64,000 nucleotides of DNA, taken from positions 1-64,000 of the forward strand of contig JAFLEH010000033.1 in NCBI GenBank assembly GCA_017301995.1, read 5' to 3'. This document shows positions 47,201 through 54,694 of this stretch, one piece after another (positions within the stretch are counted from its first letter, which is position 1; the number at the start of each line of letters is the position of its first letter). The stretch is from Verrucomicrobiota bacterium (lineage in GTDB: Bacteria; Verrucomicrobiota; Verrucomicrobiia; Verrucomicrobiales; Akkermansiaceae). The position numbers and the translations under genes were made by a program. Below the pieces are notes generated by a model. The model worked only from the letters and a program-made list of their open reading frames with translations, ran no database searches and was not told the DNA's origin.

Positions 47201-49339
47201 CTGACCTTCGGTCCGCAGGCCGCCGATCTATCCATCGGCCGGATCGCCAACGGCACCGGCACATGGACCGCCAACACCCCCACCCCCGCCGCCACCAATA
47301 CCGCCGCAACCCTCGGCACCACCTCCACCCTCAGAATCAACGAGTGGATGGCCTCGGCTCCGTACGAGGACGACTGGTTCGAGCTTCAAAACTCCGGCAC
47401 CGCACCGGTGGCACTGGCCGGACTCTATCTATCAGACACGCCGTCGGTTCCCACCATCACCCGGATCCCGCCCTATACCTATATCGGCGCGGGCGGTTTT
47501 ACACGGTTCGCCGCGGACGGCAGCGCCTCCGGCGGCAACCACTGTGATTTCAAACTCTCCGCCAGCGGCGACAGCATTGTCCTAACCGCATCCAATGGCG
47601 TTTCCAATCTCGACAGCGTGACGTTTTCCACGCAGTCCCAGGAGATCTCGCAGGGCCGCATTCCCGACGGTTCGGCAACCCTTGCCACCTTCGCAAACAC
47701 CGCTTCCCCTGGCAAGCCCAACTGGCTTGCGGCGCAGGTTGTCATCAATGAGGTTATGGCCAATCCAGCATCCGGCGGCATGGATTGGATCGAACTTTCT
47801 AACACAGGAATCTCCGCTGCCGATGTCGGCGGCTGGTGGCTCAGCGACAGTATTCACAATCCGAAGAAATTCCAGATCCCCACGGGCACCACCATCCCAG
47901 CGGGCGGTTTCGCCGTGTTCACGGAATCCGATTTTGCCGCGGGGGCGGTTCCCTTCGGACTCTCCGCCACCGGCGACGATGTCTGCCTTGCGGCCGCCAA
48001 CGGCTCGGGCGCGCTCACCGGATACCGTTCACAGGTTTCCTTCTCCGCCTCCACCAACGGCCTGTCTTGGGGCAGAATCGCCGCCACAGGCCTCGCCAAC
48101 GGCACCGGCGGCACCGAGTTCTGGTCTCTCGCATCCTCCACCCAGGGCGCGGCCAATTCCGCCCCATCCCTAACTCCCGTTCTCATCAACGAGATCATGT
48201 ATCACCCGCTGGATGGCGCGGCCGGCGCGGATGTCACCGCCACCGAGTTCATCGAGCTGCACAATCCGACCAACTCGGCCGTCGATCTATCAGGATGGCG
48301 GATCAAGGGAGACTCGTCATACACCTTCGCCAGCGGCACCATTCTGCCGGCATTCGGATATCTGCTGGTCGTTCCGTTCAACCCCGCCACCGACACCTCG
48401 GCGCTCACCGGCTTTCTAACCACCTACGGCTTGGACATCGCGCCCGCCATGGCTGGCCCCTCCGATACGAAGCTATCCAACGCCACCCACAAGATCACTC
48501 TGGCCAGGCCGTTCGTTCACGCGGAAACCACGGAGTATCTCGATATCGACCGCACCGAATACCGCGACATCGCGCCGTGGCCCACCGCGCCTGACGGCGG
48601 AGGCGTCTCGCTCCAACGGATCAGCCGCGATCTGATCGGCAACACCGCCGCCAACTGGGGATCGGCCACCCCGACACCCGGCACGATCAATGCCGGACTC
48701 TATCAAACACTGGCGGTCTGGAGCCGTTCGCCGCTTCCGGAAGGAGCCATCGGATCGCCCTACGCATTCGCCTTTGTCGGCGTCGGAGGCACGGCGCCAT
48801 ACATCTGGACGCTGGCCTCCGGCTCTCTGCCGCCTGGCGTTTCCCTAACCAACGGAATGCTTGGCGGCACTCCCACCGGCGGAGGCTCCTTCGCCTTCAC
48901 CATCCGCCTCGCGGACTATCCGGGTGCCTCCGCCACCGCGGACTTCACCCTAACCGTGCCCTCCGGAGACACCGACGGCGACGACCTTCCCGACGATTGG
49001 GAGTTGGAAAACGGCCTCGCGGTCGGCACCGATGACTCGGCGCTCGACGCCGACGGAGACGGTCAGTCCAACCTCGCGGAGTATCTCGCGGGAACCGATC
49101 CCCGGTCCTCCGCCTCCGTTTTCGCGATCACATCGGTGGGCGCGCCGGACTCGGGCACCGTCACGGTGACCTGGTCCGGCATCGCCGGCAGAACCTATCA
49201 ACTTTGGTCCAGCGCTGATCTAACCACATGGACGCCGGTCAACCCGCCTGTTTTCTGCGCCACCACCGGCCCGGTTGCGGCCGCCGCCCCCACCGAAGGC
49301 TCCGCCGCCAGGTTTTTCAAGGTGGCGGTGGTGCCGTAA
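44261..49339 (+). CDS. Large secreted LTD/CotH exoprotein
   Basis: A 1692-residue secreted protein; the start at 44,261 gives a signal peptide ending near FASGGVAGQ. Domains by eye: LTD1 (about 28-165), beta spacer, CotH-type kinase domain (about 395-780: VRIRFHGSRYHRYD, KTSWFITSHGQDF, WFELQ absent here, RLGWDYDGVMSTG as the metal-binding region), a fibronectin/Ig-like spacer, LTD2 at about 880 (LNEILADNAG), LTD3 at about 1023 (INEWMASAP), LTD4 at about 1159 (INEVMANP), LTD5 at about 1306 (INEIMYHP), a putative Ig domain (about 1490-1565, SGSLPPGVSL), a calcium-binding DTDGDDLPDDWE-type repeat (about 1570-1612) and a C-terminal module (TYQLWSSADLTTWTPV) common in verrucomicrobial exoproteins. 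It probably acts at the cell surface. Confidence 0.87.
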   Translation: MNLSPHIRHAIHLLFPVVFASGGVAGQVVFSEIHYHPIEEPAFDNTTNYNPTLDLSEDVHEFVEIQNTTAAAVDLGGWKVGGDIDFTLPVGTSVAAGAYKVIARNPTRIQTVYGITGVLGGYTGKLPNSGGNVTLKDASGNTVDSVSYSSAFPWAQSANALGAQDRFTGLTSSTYQYKGRSLQRVSATASSGDPANWVASPLTGPTPSTAQSVVRTVPKPVVIALSHAQTSDGSAVVSPSQGVTVNCTFSSTATLGNVQLEWFVDTADSTTETHTTTTMTDLGDGRFSAAITGQAARAVVRYRILANRGDGSEVVSPRSDDPAISAVGASNAVQPWHGYFVNPTGRSATYPNYDLLISTANLATIKSYAQQGGSSSTSTRRVTAASTSGLPRSVPWVAATAPLWDGTVPAVFACNGVLYDVRIRFHGSRYHRYDNAANLLSFKLHFPECEPFMDKTSWFITSHGQDFHEATQLNRLIGLPASRTLSVTWYFNSNASATRLQQGEYDGTMLDDYHQSMADRSPGSAKEAAGLLYKDVGNRDASANNLEGPYTCGDMAPIAANANWTKYQRYEWTYSLQNSAWQGPKPFANMLEAMWAARGDTTATHNFSSNSTQLANCKTWFNSNYDMESTLTSMALIEWMSIWDDGKQNQFYWRKANGKWSRLGWDYDGVMSTGTGGGGGPGGSYTQTIWGGEYGATNVFDGVNWWKDTFYKCFRDEYKQRLWQINNSFCDPANLLALGFTTTSKCYLFAQKRQTQVNTQLGLGTYYKPARPTNTSPSANGVVLSGASLAASAYSHPNSKAHASTKWEIRSSAGNYELPVYAVTTSTNLTTLPVPYDSLAYGQTYYWRVTYTDSDGHASVISAETAFTWGSATTTAGTLVLNEILADNAGAAANGTAYPDYIEIRNNGTAAYNLTGLTLTDDPAVPAKFAFPSGTALTAGSHLVIWCDKDTTAPGQHTGFALDSSGQTVLLMNGTTILDSLTFGPQAADLSIGRIANGTGTWTANTPTPAATNTAATLGTTSTLRINEWMASAPYEDDWFELQNSGTAPVALAGLYLSDTPSVPTITRIPPYTYIGAGGFTRFAADGSASGGNHCDFKLSASGDSIVLTASNGVSNLDSVTFSTQSQEISQGRIPDGSATLATFANTASPGKPNWLAAQVVINEVMANPASGGMDWIELSNTGISAADVGGWWLSDSIHNPKKFQIPTGTTIPAGGFAVFTESDFAAGAVPFGLSATGDDVCLAAANGSGALTGYRSQVSFSASTNGLSWGRIAATGLANGTGGTEFWSLASSTQGAANSAPSLTPVLINEIMYHPLDGAAGADVTATEFIELHNPTNSAVDLSGWRIKGDSSYTFASGTILPAFGYLLVVPFNPATDTSALTGFLTTYGLDIAPAMAGPSDTKLSNATHKITLARPFVHAETTEYLDIDRTEYRDIAPWPTAPDGGGVSLQRISRDLIGNTAANWGSATPTPGTINAGLYQTLAVWSRSPLPEGAIGSPYAFAFVGVGGTAPYIWTLASGSLPPGVSLTNGMLGGTPTGGGSFAFTIRLADYPGASATADFTLTVPSGDTDGDDLPDDWELENGLAVGTDDSALDADGDGQSNLAEYLAGTDPRSSASVFAITSVGAPDSGTVTVTWSGIAGRTYQLWSSADLTTWTPVNPPVFCATTGPVAAAAPTEGSAARFFKVAVVP

Positions 49340-49367
49340 TCCCGCTAGCCCTCACCCCGGAATGCCG

Positions 49368-51017
49368 ATGAAACTCTCCCTCCGCTGGAAAATATTCGCA
49401 TGGGCGCTGGTCAATCTGGCGCTCATCGGCGGCGCGGTGGTTTGGTTTCTCCACGCCCAATTCCAGATCGGCATTCACTCGCTTTTGGCCGGCTCCACCG
49501 GGGAGCGGCTGGATTCCATCGCGCGCCAGCTTGCGCCGGAATTGCTCGCCCGGCCGAAATCCGAATGGCCCGCCGCGCTCGACGAAGCCGCGGGCTATTG
49601 GCGCAGCCGCGGCATCAAGGTGGCCATCATCCACAACTCCGGCGCGGTGGTGACGGGAAACCTCGAATCCGTCCCTAACGAAGTGATCGCCGCGCTCGAC
49701 GCGCACAACTCGAAAATGGGCATGCCGCCCGGTGGCAAAGGCCCCGGAAAACGCCCGGGCAGTCCCGGCGGGCCTGGAGATAACATGGGCGGGCCACCTG
49801 ACAAACCCGGCGACCGCGGCATGGGCGGACCGGCACGCGGAAGATCCCCCGCCGATTTCCCGTTTGCGGACGATCCGTTCGGCCCCGGCGGACCGGGTGG
49901 TCCCGGCGATCGCGGCCCCGGTGGCTCCAACGACCGTAATCCGCGCGATCCAACCGACCGACAACCGGCACGCCCCGCCACACTGTCCCCCACCGCCACC
50001 TTTGAGAAATTCATGCTCGTTTCCCGTTCCCCCCGCGAATACTGGGCCGGCGTCCACCTCGACAATGTCTCGGGTCCCATGCCCTTCACGCTGGTGCTTT
50101 CCTCCCGCTCGATCCGCGGCGGCGGACTGTTCTTCGACTACGTCCCGTGGCTGATGCTGGGAACGGCCATCGCGGTTCTATCCGTCCTGTTGTGGCTGCC
50201 CATGGTCCACACCCTGATAGGAACCCTGCGGAAACTGACCGCCAGCGCCGAACGGATCGCCGCGGGCACCTTCACCGCCCCGGATGGCACCCGCCGCGGC
50301 GACGAACTCGGCCGCCTGCAGAACGCCCACCGCCATATGGCCCAACGGCTCGACGGTTTCGTCACCGGCCAGAAACGTTTCCTCGGCGACACCGCCCACG
50401 AACTGCTCTCGCCGCTCGCCCGTCTGGAGGTGGCCCTCAGCATCCTCGAACAACGCGCCAAAGACGGCGACCGCAGCACCGTGGACCGGGCACTCGGCGA
50501 GGTCCGCCGCATCGCCTCCCTCGTTCACGAACTCCTCGCCTTCTCCAAGTCCTCCCTCGCCGGCCAGGACACGCCACCCGAACCGGTGGACCTGGAACCG
50601 CTCGTCCGTGATATATTAACCGAGGAAGGCGGCGCTCTAACCGTCAAAACCGACATCCCCCCGGACTGCCGCGTGCTCGCCATTCCCAACCTGCTGCGCC
50701 GCGCCATTGGCAACGTCGTCCGCAATGCCGTCCGCTATGCCGGAAACGAGGGCCCTATCATGATTTCCGCCACCCCCGACGGAGAATCCGTTACCCTAAC
50801 CATCCGTGACGCCGGTCCCGGCGTGCCCGACGACGCCCTGCCGAAGCTGTTTGATCCGTTTTTCCGTCCGGACACCTCGCGCACCGCCGTCACCGGCGGC
50901 ACCGGCCTCGGCCTCGCCATCGTCAAATCCTGCGCCGATGCCTGCGGTGGCTCTGTCAAAGCCGAGAACCTCCGCCCCAAGGGCTTCAGCATCGCGATCA
51001 CCCTGCCCGCAGTCTAA
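49368..51017 (+). CDS. Sensor histidine kinase (second two-component system) with Gly/Pro-rich sensor loop
   Basis: A 549-residue kinase. TM1 is at about residues 8-28 (IFAWALVNLALIGGAVVWFL) and TM2 at about 250-272. The periplasmic loop holds about 85 residues of Gly/Pro/Arg/Asp low complexity (about 117-200: GGPGD, GPGGPGG repeats). HAMP, the H-box (GDTAHELLSPLAR), the N-box (NVVRNAVRYAG), G1 (DAGPGVP) and G2 (GGTGLGLA) are intact. An alternative ATG lies at 49,362. It starts 28 bp after the LTD/CotH stop and is probably cotranscribed. It is paralogous to the kinase at 589-2145 with the same architecture. Its stop overlaps that of the convergent nagA in CTAA. Confidence 0.92.
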   Translation: MKLSLRWKIFAWALVNLALIGGAVVWFLHAQFQIGIHSLLAGSTGERLDSIARQLAPELLARPKSEWPAALDEAAGYWRSRGIKVAIIHNSGAVVTGNLESVPNEVIAALDAHNSKMGMPPGGKGPGKRPGSPGGPGDNMGGPPDKPGDRGMGGPARGRSPADFPFADDPFGPGGPGGPGDRGPGGSNDRNPRDPTDRQPARPATLSPTATFEKFMLVSRSPREYWAGVHLDNVSGPMPFTLVLSSRSIRGGGLFFDYVPWLMLGTAIAVLSVLLWLPMVHTLIGTLRKLTASAERIAAGTFTAPDGTRRGDELGRLQNAHRHMAQRLDGFVTGQKRFLGDTAHELLSPLARLEVALSILEQRAKDGDRSTVDRALGEVRRIASLVHELLAFSKSSLAGQDTPPEPVDLEPLVRDILTEEGGALTVKTDIPPDCRVLAIPNLLRRAIGNVVRNAVRYAGNEGPIMISATPDGESVTLTIRDAGPGVPDDALPKLFDPFFRPDTSRTAVTGGTGLGLAIVKSCADACGGSVKAENLRPKGFSIAITLPAV

Positions 51018-52153
51018 CGGACCTGACCGTTGACCAGGGTCTTCCAGACCCCGAAGTCGGAATCAAGAAGCACAATGTCGGCGAAGTAGCCGGGCTCCAG
51101 TTTGCCCAGGTCCTCCAGTCCGAGCGAGCGGGCCTGGTTCCACGAGGTGGCCTTGACGATCTGATGGAGCGGCAGCGGGATGAGGCCGGCGATGTTTCTG
51201 ACTCCCTCGTTGAAGAGCAAGGCGGAACCGGCCAGCGCGCCGCCTTCCTTGAGCCGCGCCGCGCCATCGCGCACCACCACCGCCAGACCGCCCAGCGAGG
51301 TCTCGCCATTTCCGATCCATGAGGCGGCCATCGAGTCGGTGATCATCATCAGGCGCTCGATCGGCACCACTTTGAACACCACGCGCAACATGTCCGGACA
51401 TAAATGGATCGTATCACAAATGAGTTCGATCATGATATCATTATCCAACAATCCGGTGCCGACCACGCCGATCTCCCGGTGGTGCAGCGGGGTCATGGCG
51501 TTTCCGAAATGGGTGAGATGGGTCAGCCCCGCCGCCTTGGCCGCCATGATCTGGGCGGACGTGGATGAGGTGTGCGCGGCGGAACTGGTAATGCCCAGCG
51601 CCTTGGCTCCGCGGATGACTTCCAGCGCGCCATCGACATCAGGCGCGATCGAAACGATCAGCGCCGGGGCGATGTCATGGATCGCCTTGAGTTCGGCCAG
51701 ATTCGGCGGCCGCACGAACTGCGGGTTTTGCGCGCCGGCGTTTTTCACGTTGATGAACGGCCCTTCCACATGAAGGCCGGGGGTTTTGCAGAATTCCTGA
51801 TTGGCGAAATACTTCGCGCACTCGGCGGCGACCTGCTCAAGGCGGTCCTGCGGCTGGGTGAGCGTGGTTGGCAGCCAGGTGGTCACACCTTCCTGCAGCT
51901 TGCGGCGCGCGATGTGGCGGATCGCTTCCACGGAGGCATCGCAAACGTCGTGGTGGTCGGCTCCATGCGCGTGGATGTCGATGAATCCGGGCATCGCCAT
52001 GCGGCCTTCGGCATCGATGGTGGCGTCGGCGTCGGGAAGGGCTCCGCCGGGACGGATCACCGCGGCGATGCGGTCGTTTTCGAGTAGCAGTGCGCCTCCG
52101 TCGATTTCGACATCCGGGGATACAATTCGGGCATTCGTGATCAGTGTTTTCAT
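51014..52153 (-). CDS. nagA: N-acetylglucosamine-6-phosphate deacetylase
   Basis: A 379-residue amidohydrolase that removes acetate from GlcNAc-6-phosphate in amino-sugar and cell-wall recycling. Metal and substrate motifs: GFIDIHAHGADHHD, the metal Glu in HVEGPFIN, SSAAHTSS, HLTHFGNAMTPLHHRE and the catalytic Asp in ITDSMAAS. The start at 52,153 (MKTLITNARIV) gives the normal family length. No nagB or PTS gene is adjacent. It is divergent from the TIG-domain gene across 243 bp and shares the overlapping stop CTAA with the kinase gene. Together with the amidase-NamZ fusion at 15,139 it suggests that the cell reuses wall sugars. Confidence 0.93.
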   Translation of the reverse strand: MKTLITNARIVSPDVEIDGGALLLENDRIAAVIRPGGALPDADATIDAEGRMAMPGFIDIHAHGADHHDVCDASVEAIRHIARRKLQEGVTTWLPTTLTQPQDRLEQVAAECAKYFANQEFCKTPGLHVEGPFINVKNAGAQNPQFVRPPNLAELKAIHDIAPALIVSIAPDVDGALEVIRGAKALGITSSAAHTSSTSAQIMAAKAAGLTHLTHFGNAMTPLHHREIGVVGTGLLDNDIMIELICDTIHLCPDMLRVVFKVVPIERLMMITDSMAASWIGNGETSLGGLAVVVRDGAARLKEGGALAGSALLFNEGVRNIAGLIPLPLHQIVKATSWNQARSLGLEDLGKLEPGYFADIVLLDSDFGVWKTLVNGQVR

Positions 52154-52396
52154 AGGCTTGGTAACAAAAAGAACGCCCGCCTTTTGCCTCGGTACAGAGC
52201 CGCTGACAAGCAACTTTTGCCAAGATTTTGAGCTATTGCGGCGAATGCCCGCCAAAATGCCCGATCGCTGCATTTTTTTCTCGACCTTCCGGAATACAAA
52301 TTGATACTAAAGTTTAACCGAAACGGAGTTTCAACCAATCCTGCGGGAGTGAATCGGCTTCATTTCGGTTCGTTCAACCCACACCCACCCCAACTC

Positions 52397-54694
52397 ATGA
52401 AACGCCACAACCCCGCGCCTGTCAGCCGGCCAACCGGAACGCTGGGCGCATCCGTTTTTCGGCCAAATATCAGGGCCGGACTCGCCTTGCTCGCGTGTGT
52501 GATTCCCGCCAGCGTCTTGGCCGATCCGGTCAATCTCATCCGCAACGGTGATTTTTCCGCAGGCATGAGCCACTGGGTGAAGCCTGCGGAATTCGGCGTG
52601 GCGGATCCCGTGCAGAACGGTGCCCTTTTGATTTACAAACCGGTAACGACGTTCACCGGGCCCGTGGTTTCGCAAAGCATCCACGCCACGGGCATCGCGA
52701 ATGTTCCGGTCACCGTGTCGGCAAGACTCAAGCGGCTCTCGACTCCCGTTGGCTCGTCCGTCAGGATCTGTCTCGAATTCGTCCGCGCGGGCGGAGCGCA
52801 CGAGACCGTGCCGGTGATCCAACCACAGAATTCGGAACTCGAAACGCCAGGTGTTTTTTTCCAGCTATCTTCCTCTTTCACGTTCCCGGCGGACGCGACA
52901 AAGCTCATCCGGGCCACTGTGGAAATCACCGGCGGCGGATTCGTCAATTTTGAAGCCGATGATCTGGCGGTGACCGGCGAGGTGACTCCCGGCCCGGTGC
53001 CGGAGATCACCTCGGTATCACCCGCTTCAGTTGCCTATGATCAGCCGGTGACCGTTGGCGGGATCCACCTCGGCACCTCGCCCGGCACGCTAACGATCAA
53101 CGGCAGTTCCGCCGACCTCACGGTGGATTCCTGGTCCGATTCCCAGGTGGTATTCCGGTTGGCCCACCCACACCAAGGGGGCAAACTCGTTCTGACCAGC
53201 CAGGATGTCTCGGCCAACCAGATTCCGGAAATCCGGATCAGTTCCGCCCGGTATCAGCTAAGCAACCCGACGCCCTCCGTGATCGCGATCCCCGGACAAA
53301 CGGTTGAGATCGGTGTCAGGCTTGCGTTCTTCAATGGATACACCACCGCAACGGGAATCCAACTGGCGCTTCAGGGCGCGGGAGGCACTGCCGCATTCGC
53401 TCCGAATCCGGTGAGCCACCAGGGCGGATCCCGCCTGACCTTCAACACCGCCGGGCTCTCTCCGGGCGTCCACTCCTACACGATCATCCCGACCGATCAG
53501 GGCGAGCCCGGCAACCAAGCGCCGTTCTCGGTGGATCTCCGGGTCCCGGAAACCCTCGACTTCTTCGTGGTGGATTCGGTGTTAGGCAATATTCCGGTTA
53601 CCGGAACGCTGTCCATTGAAAGCCATTCGCCGGTGCGGACCGATTATACGCTTTCCGACAACAACTCGGCGGATATCACGTCAGCGTCACCTCTGGATTG
53701 GACTTCCTCGAACCCAGCGGTGCTTCTCGTACTGCCACCACCCAACACGGCGGTGGGGCCGAGCCTCATTCCGCTGGCCACCGGGACCTGCACCCTGACG
53801 GCCACCGCTCCCAACGGGTTTTCACGGTCGATCCCGGTATCGGTGGACCTGGAAACGGCGCATTCCGGAATCGAACAGATCGGGTTCACGTTTCCACAGA
53901 TGGACAACTCGGGCGAGGGAGACTACAATCTTTTCACCGCGGTTGCGGCGGATGGGGAATCGATCAACTCCATCGACCTGATCGGATTCGAGGCGGTGAA
54001 TTTTTCGTATCAATTCGGCTCCACGGGATCCATGGAGTTCCAGACACCTGCGGGACTTGCCCCAGGATTCTATGAGTTTTCCGCGAAAACGGAGTCCGGT
54101 TCCACCCGCTCCGCGTTGCTTGAGGTGACCAACGCATCCGGCACAGGAATGCTGTCCGGCAGCGTCTCCCAACCCTATCTCGCCCTCAAGGCAGGCGTGC
54201 TTGAGTTCTACGATGCGGCGACCAACGCGCTTGTTTTCACCCGCGATATCGCGACTTACGGAGACTTCCAGCTAGGTGCCATTCCTCCTGGCAGCTATCG
54301 GATACGATTCGTTCCGGATCAGGAAAGCGTTCCCGTCCCGCTGGATTCGCCGTGGTTTGCCAATGGCACCTCCATTGAAAACGCGCAAACGGTGACGGTT
54401 GCGGCGGACCAGACCACCTCGGGAGTCCATTTCTTCGTGTTCGAAGCCCAGCAGACCCACGCGGAGATCGTCATTCCCCAACTGATCGATCCGGTCCGCA
54501 ATGGCAACACGTTTTCCTTCGGCTTCGATTCCCTGCCGGGACTTCGCTACACCGCCGAGTATTCCGAAACCCTCGACTCCGAAGACTGGCATCCGTTCGC
54601 CATTATTCTCGGCGACGGCAATCCGAAGACGGTCACCGACACCAATGCACCCGGAACCTCGCGGTTCTACCGCCTATCGGTTTCCGCCGAATGA
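52397..54694 (+). CDS. Secreted multi-domain TIG/beta-sandwich exoprotein
   Basis: A 765-residue secreted protein. The start at 52,397 places a signal segment (AGLALLACVIPASVLA) after a 28-residue basic leader. Next comes a CBM-like domain opening NLIRNGDFSAGMSHW, an IPT/TIG domain (PEITSVSPASVAYDQPVTV), several beta-sandwich units, a carboxypeptidase-regulatory-like unit (YGDFQLGAIPPGSYRIRF) and a C-terminal module (YTAEYSETLDSEDWHPF, then TSRFYRLSVS). The C-terminal module follows the same pattern as the end of the LTD/CotH protein, so both may share a sorting or attachment mechanism. No catalytic motif is visible. It is tail-to-tail with the prepilin operon, with adjacent stops. Confidence 0.78.
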   Translation: MKRHNPAPVSRPTGTLGASVFRPNIRAGLALLACVIPASVLADPVNLIRNGDFSAGMSHWVKPAEFGVADPVQNGALLIYKPVTTFTGPVVSQSIHATGIANVPVTVSARLKRLSTPVGSSVRICLEFVRAGGAHETVPVIQPQNSELETPGVFFQLSSSFTFPADATKLIRATVEITGGGFVNFEADDLAVTGEVTPGPVPEITSVSPASVAYDQPVTVGGIHLGTSPGTLTINGSSADLTVDSWSDSQVVFRLAHPHQGGKLVLTSQDVSANQIPEIRISSARYQLSNPTPSVIAIPGQTVEIGVRLAFFNGYTTATGIQLALQGAGGTAAFAPNPVSHQGGSRLTFNTAGLSPGVHSYTIIPTDQGEPGNQAPFSVDLRVPETLDFFVVDSVLGNIPVTGTLSIESHSPVRTDYTLSDNNSADITSASPLDWTSSNPAVLLVLPPPNTAVGPSLIPLATGTCTLTATAPNGFSRSIPVSVDLETAHSGIEQIGFTFPQMDNSGEGDYNLFTAVAADGESINSIDLIGFEAVNFSYQFGSTGSMEFQTPAGLAPGFYEFSAKTESGSTRSALLEVTNASGTGMLSGSVSQPYLALKAGVLEFYDAATNALVFTRDIATYGDFQLGAIPPGSYRIRFVPDQESVPVPLDSPWFANGTSIENAQTVTVAADQTTSGVHFFVFEAQQTHAEIVIPQLIDPVRNGNTFSFGFDSLPGLRYTAEYSETLDSEDWHPFAIILGDGNPKTVTDTNAPGTSRFYRLSVSAE

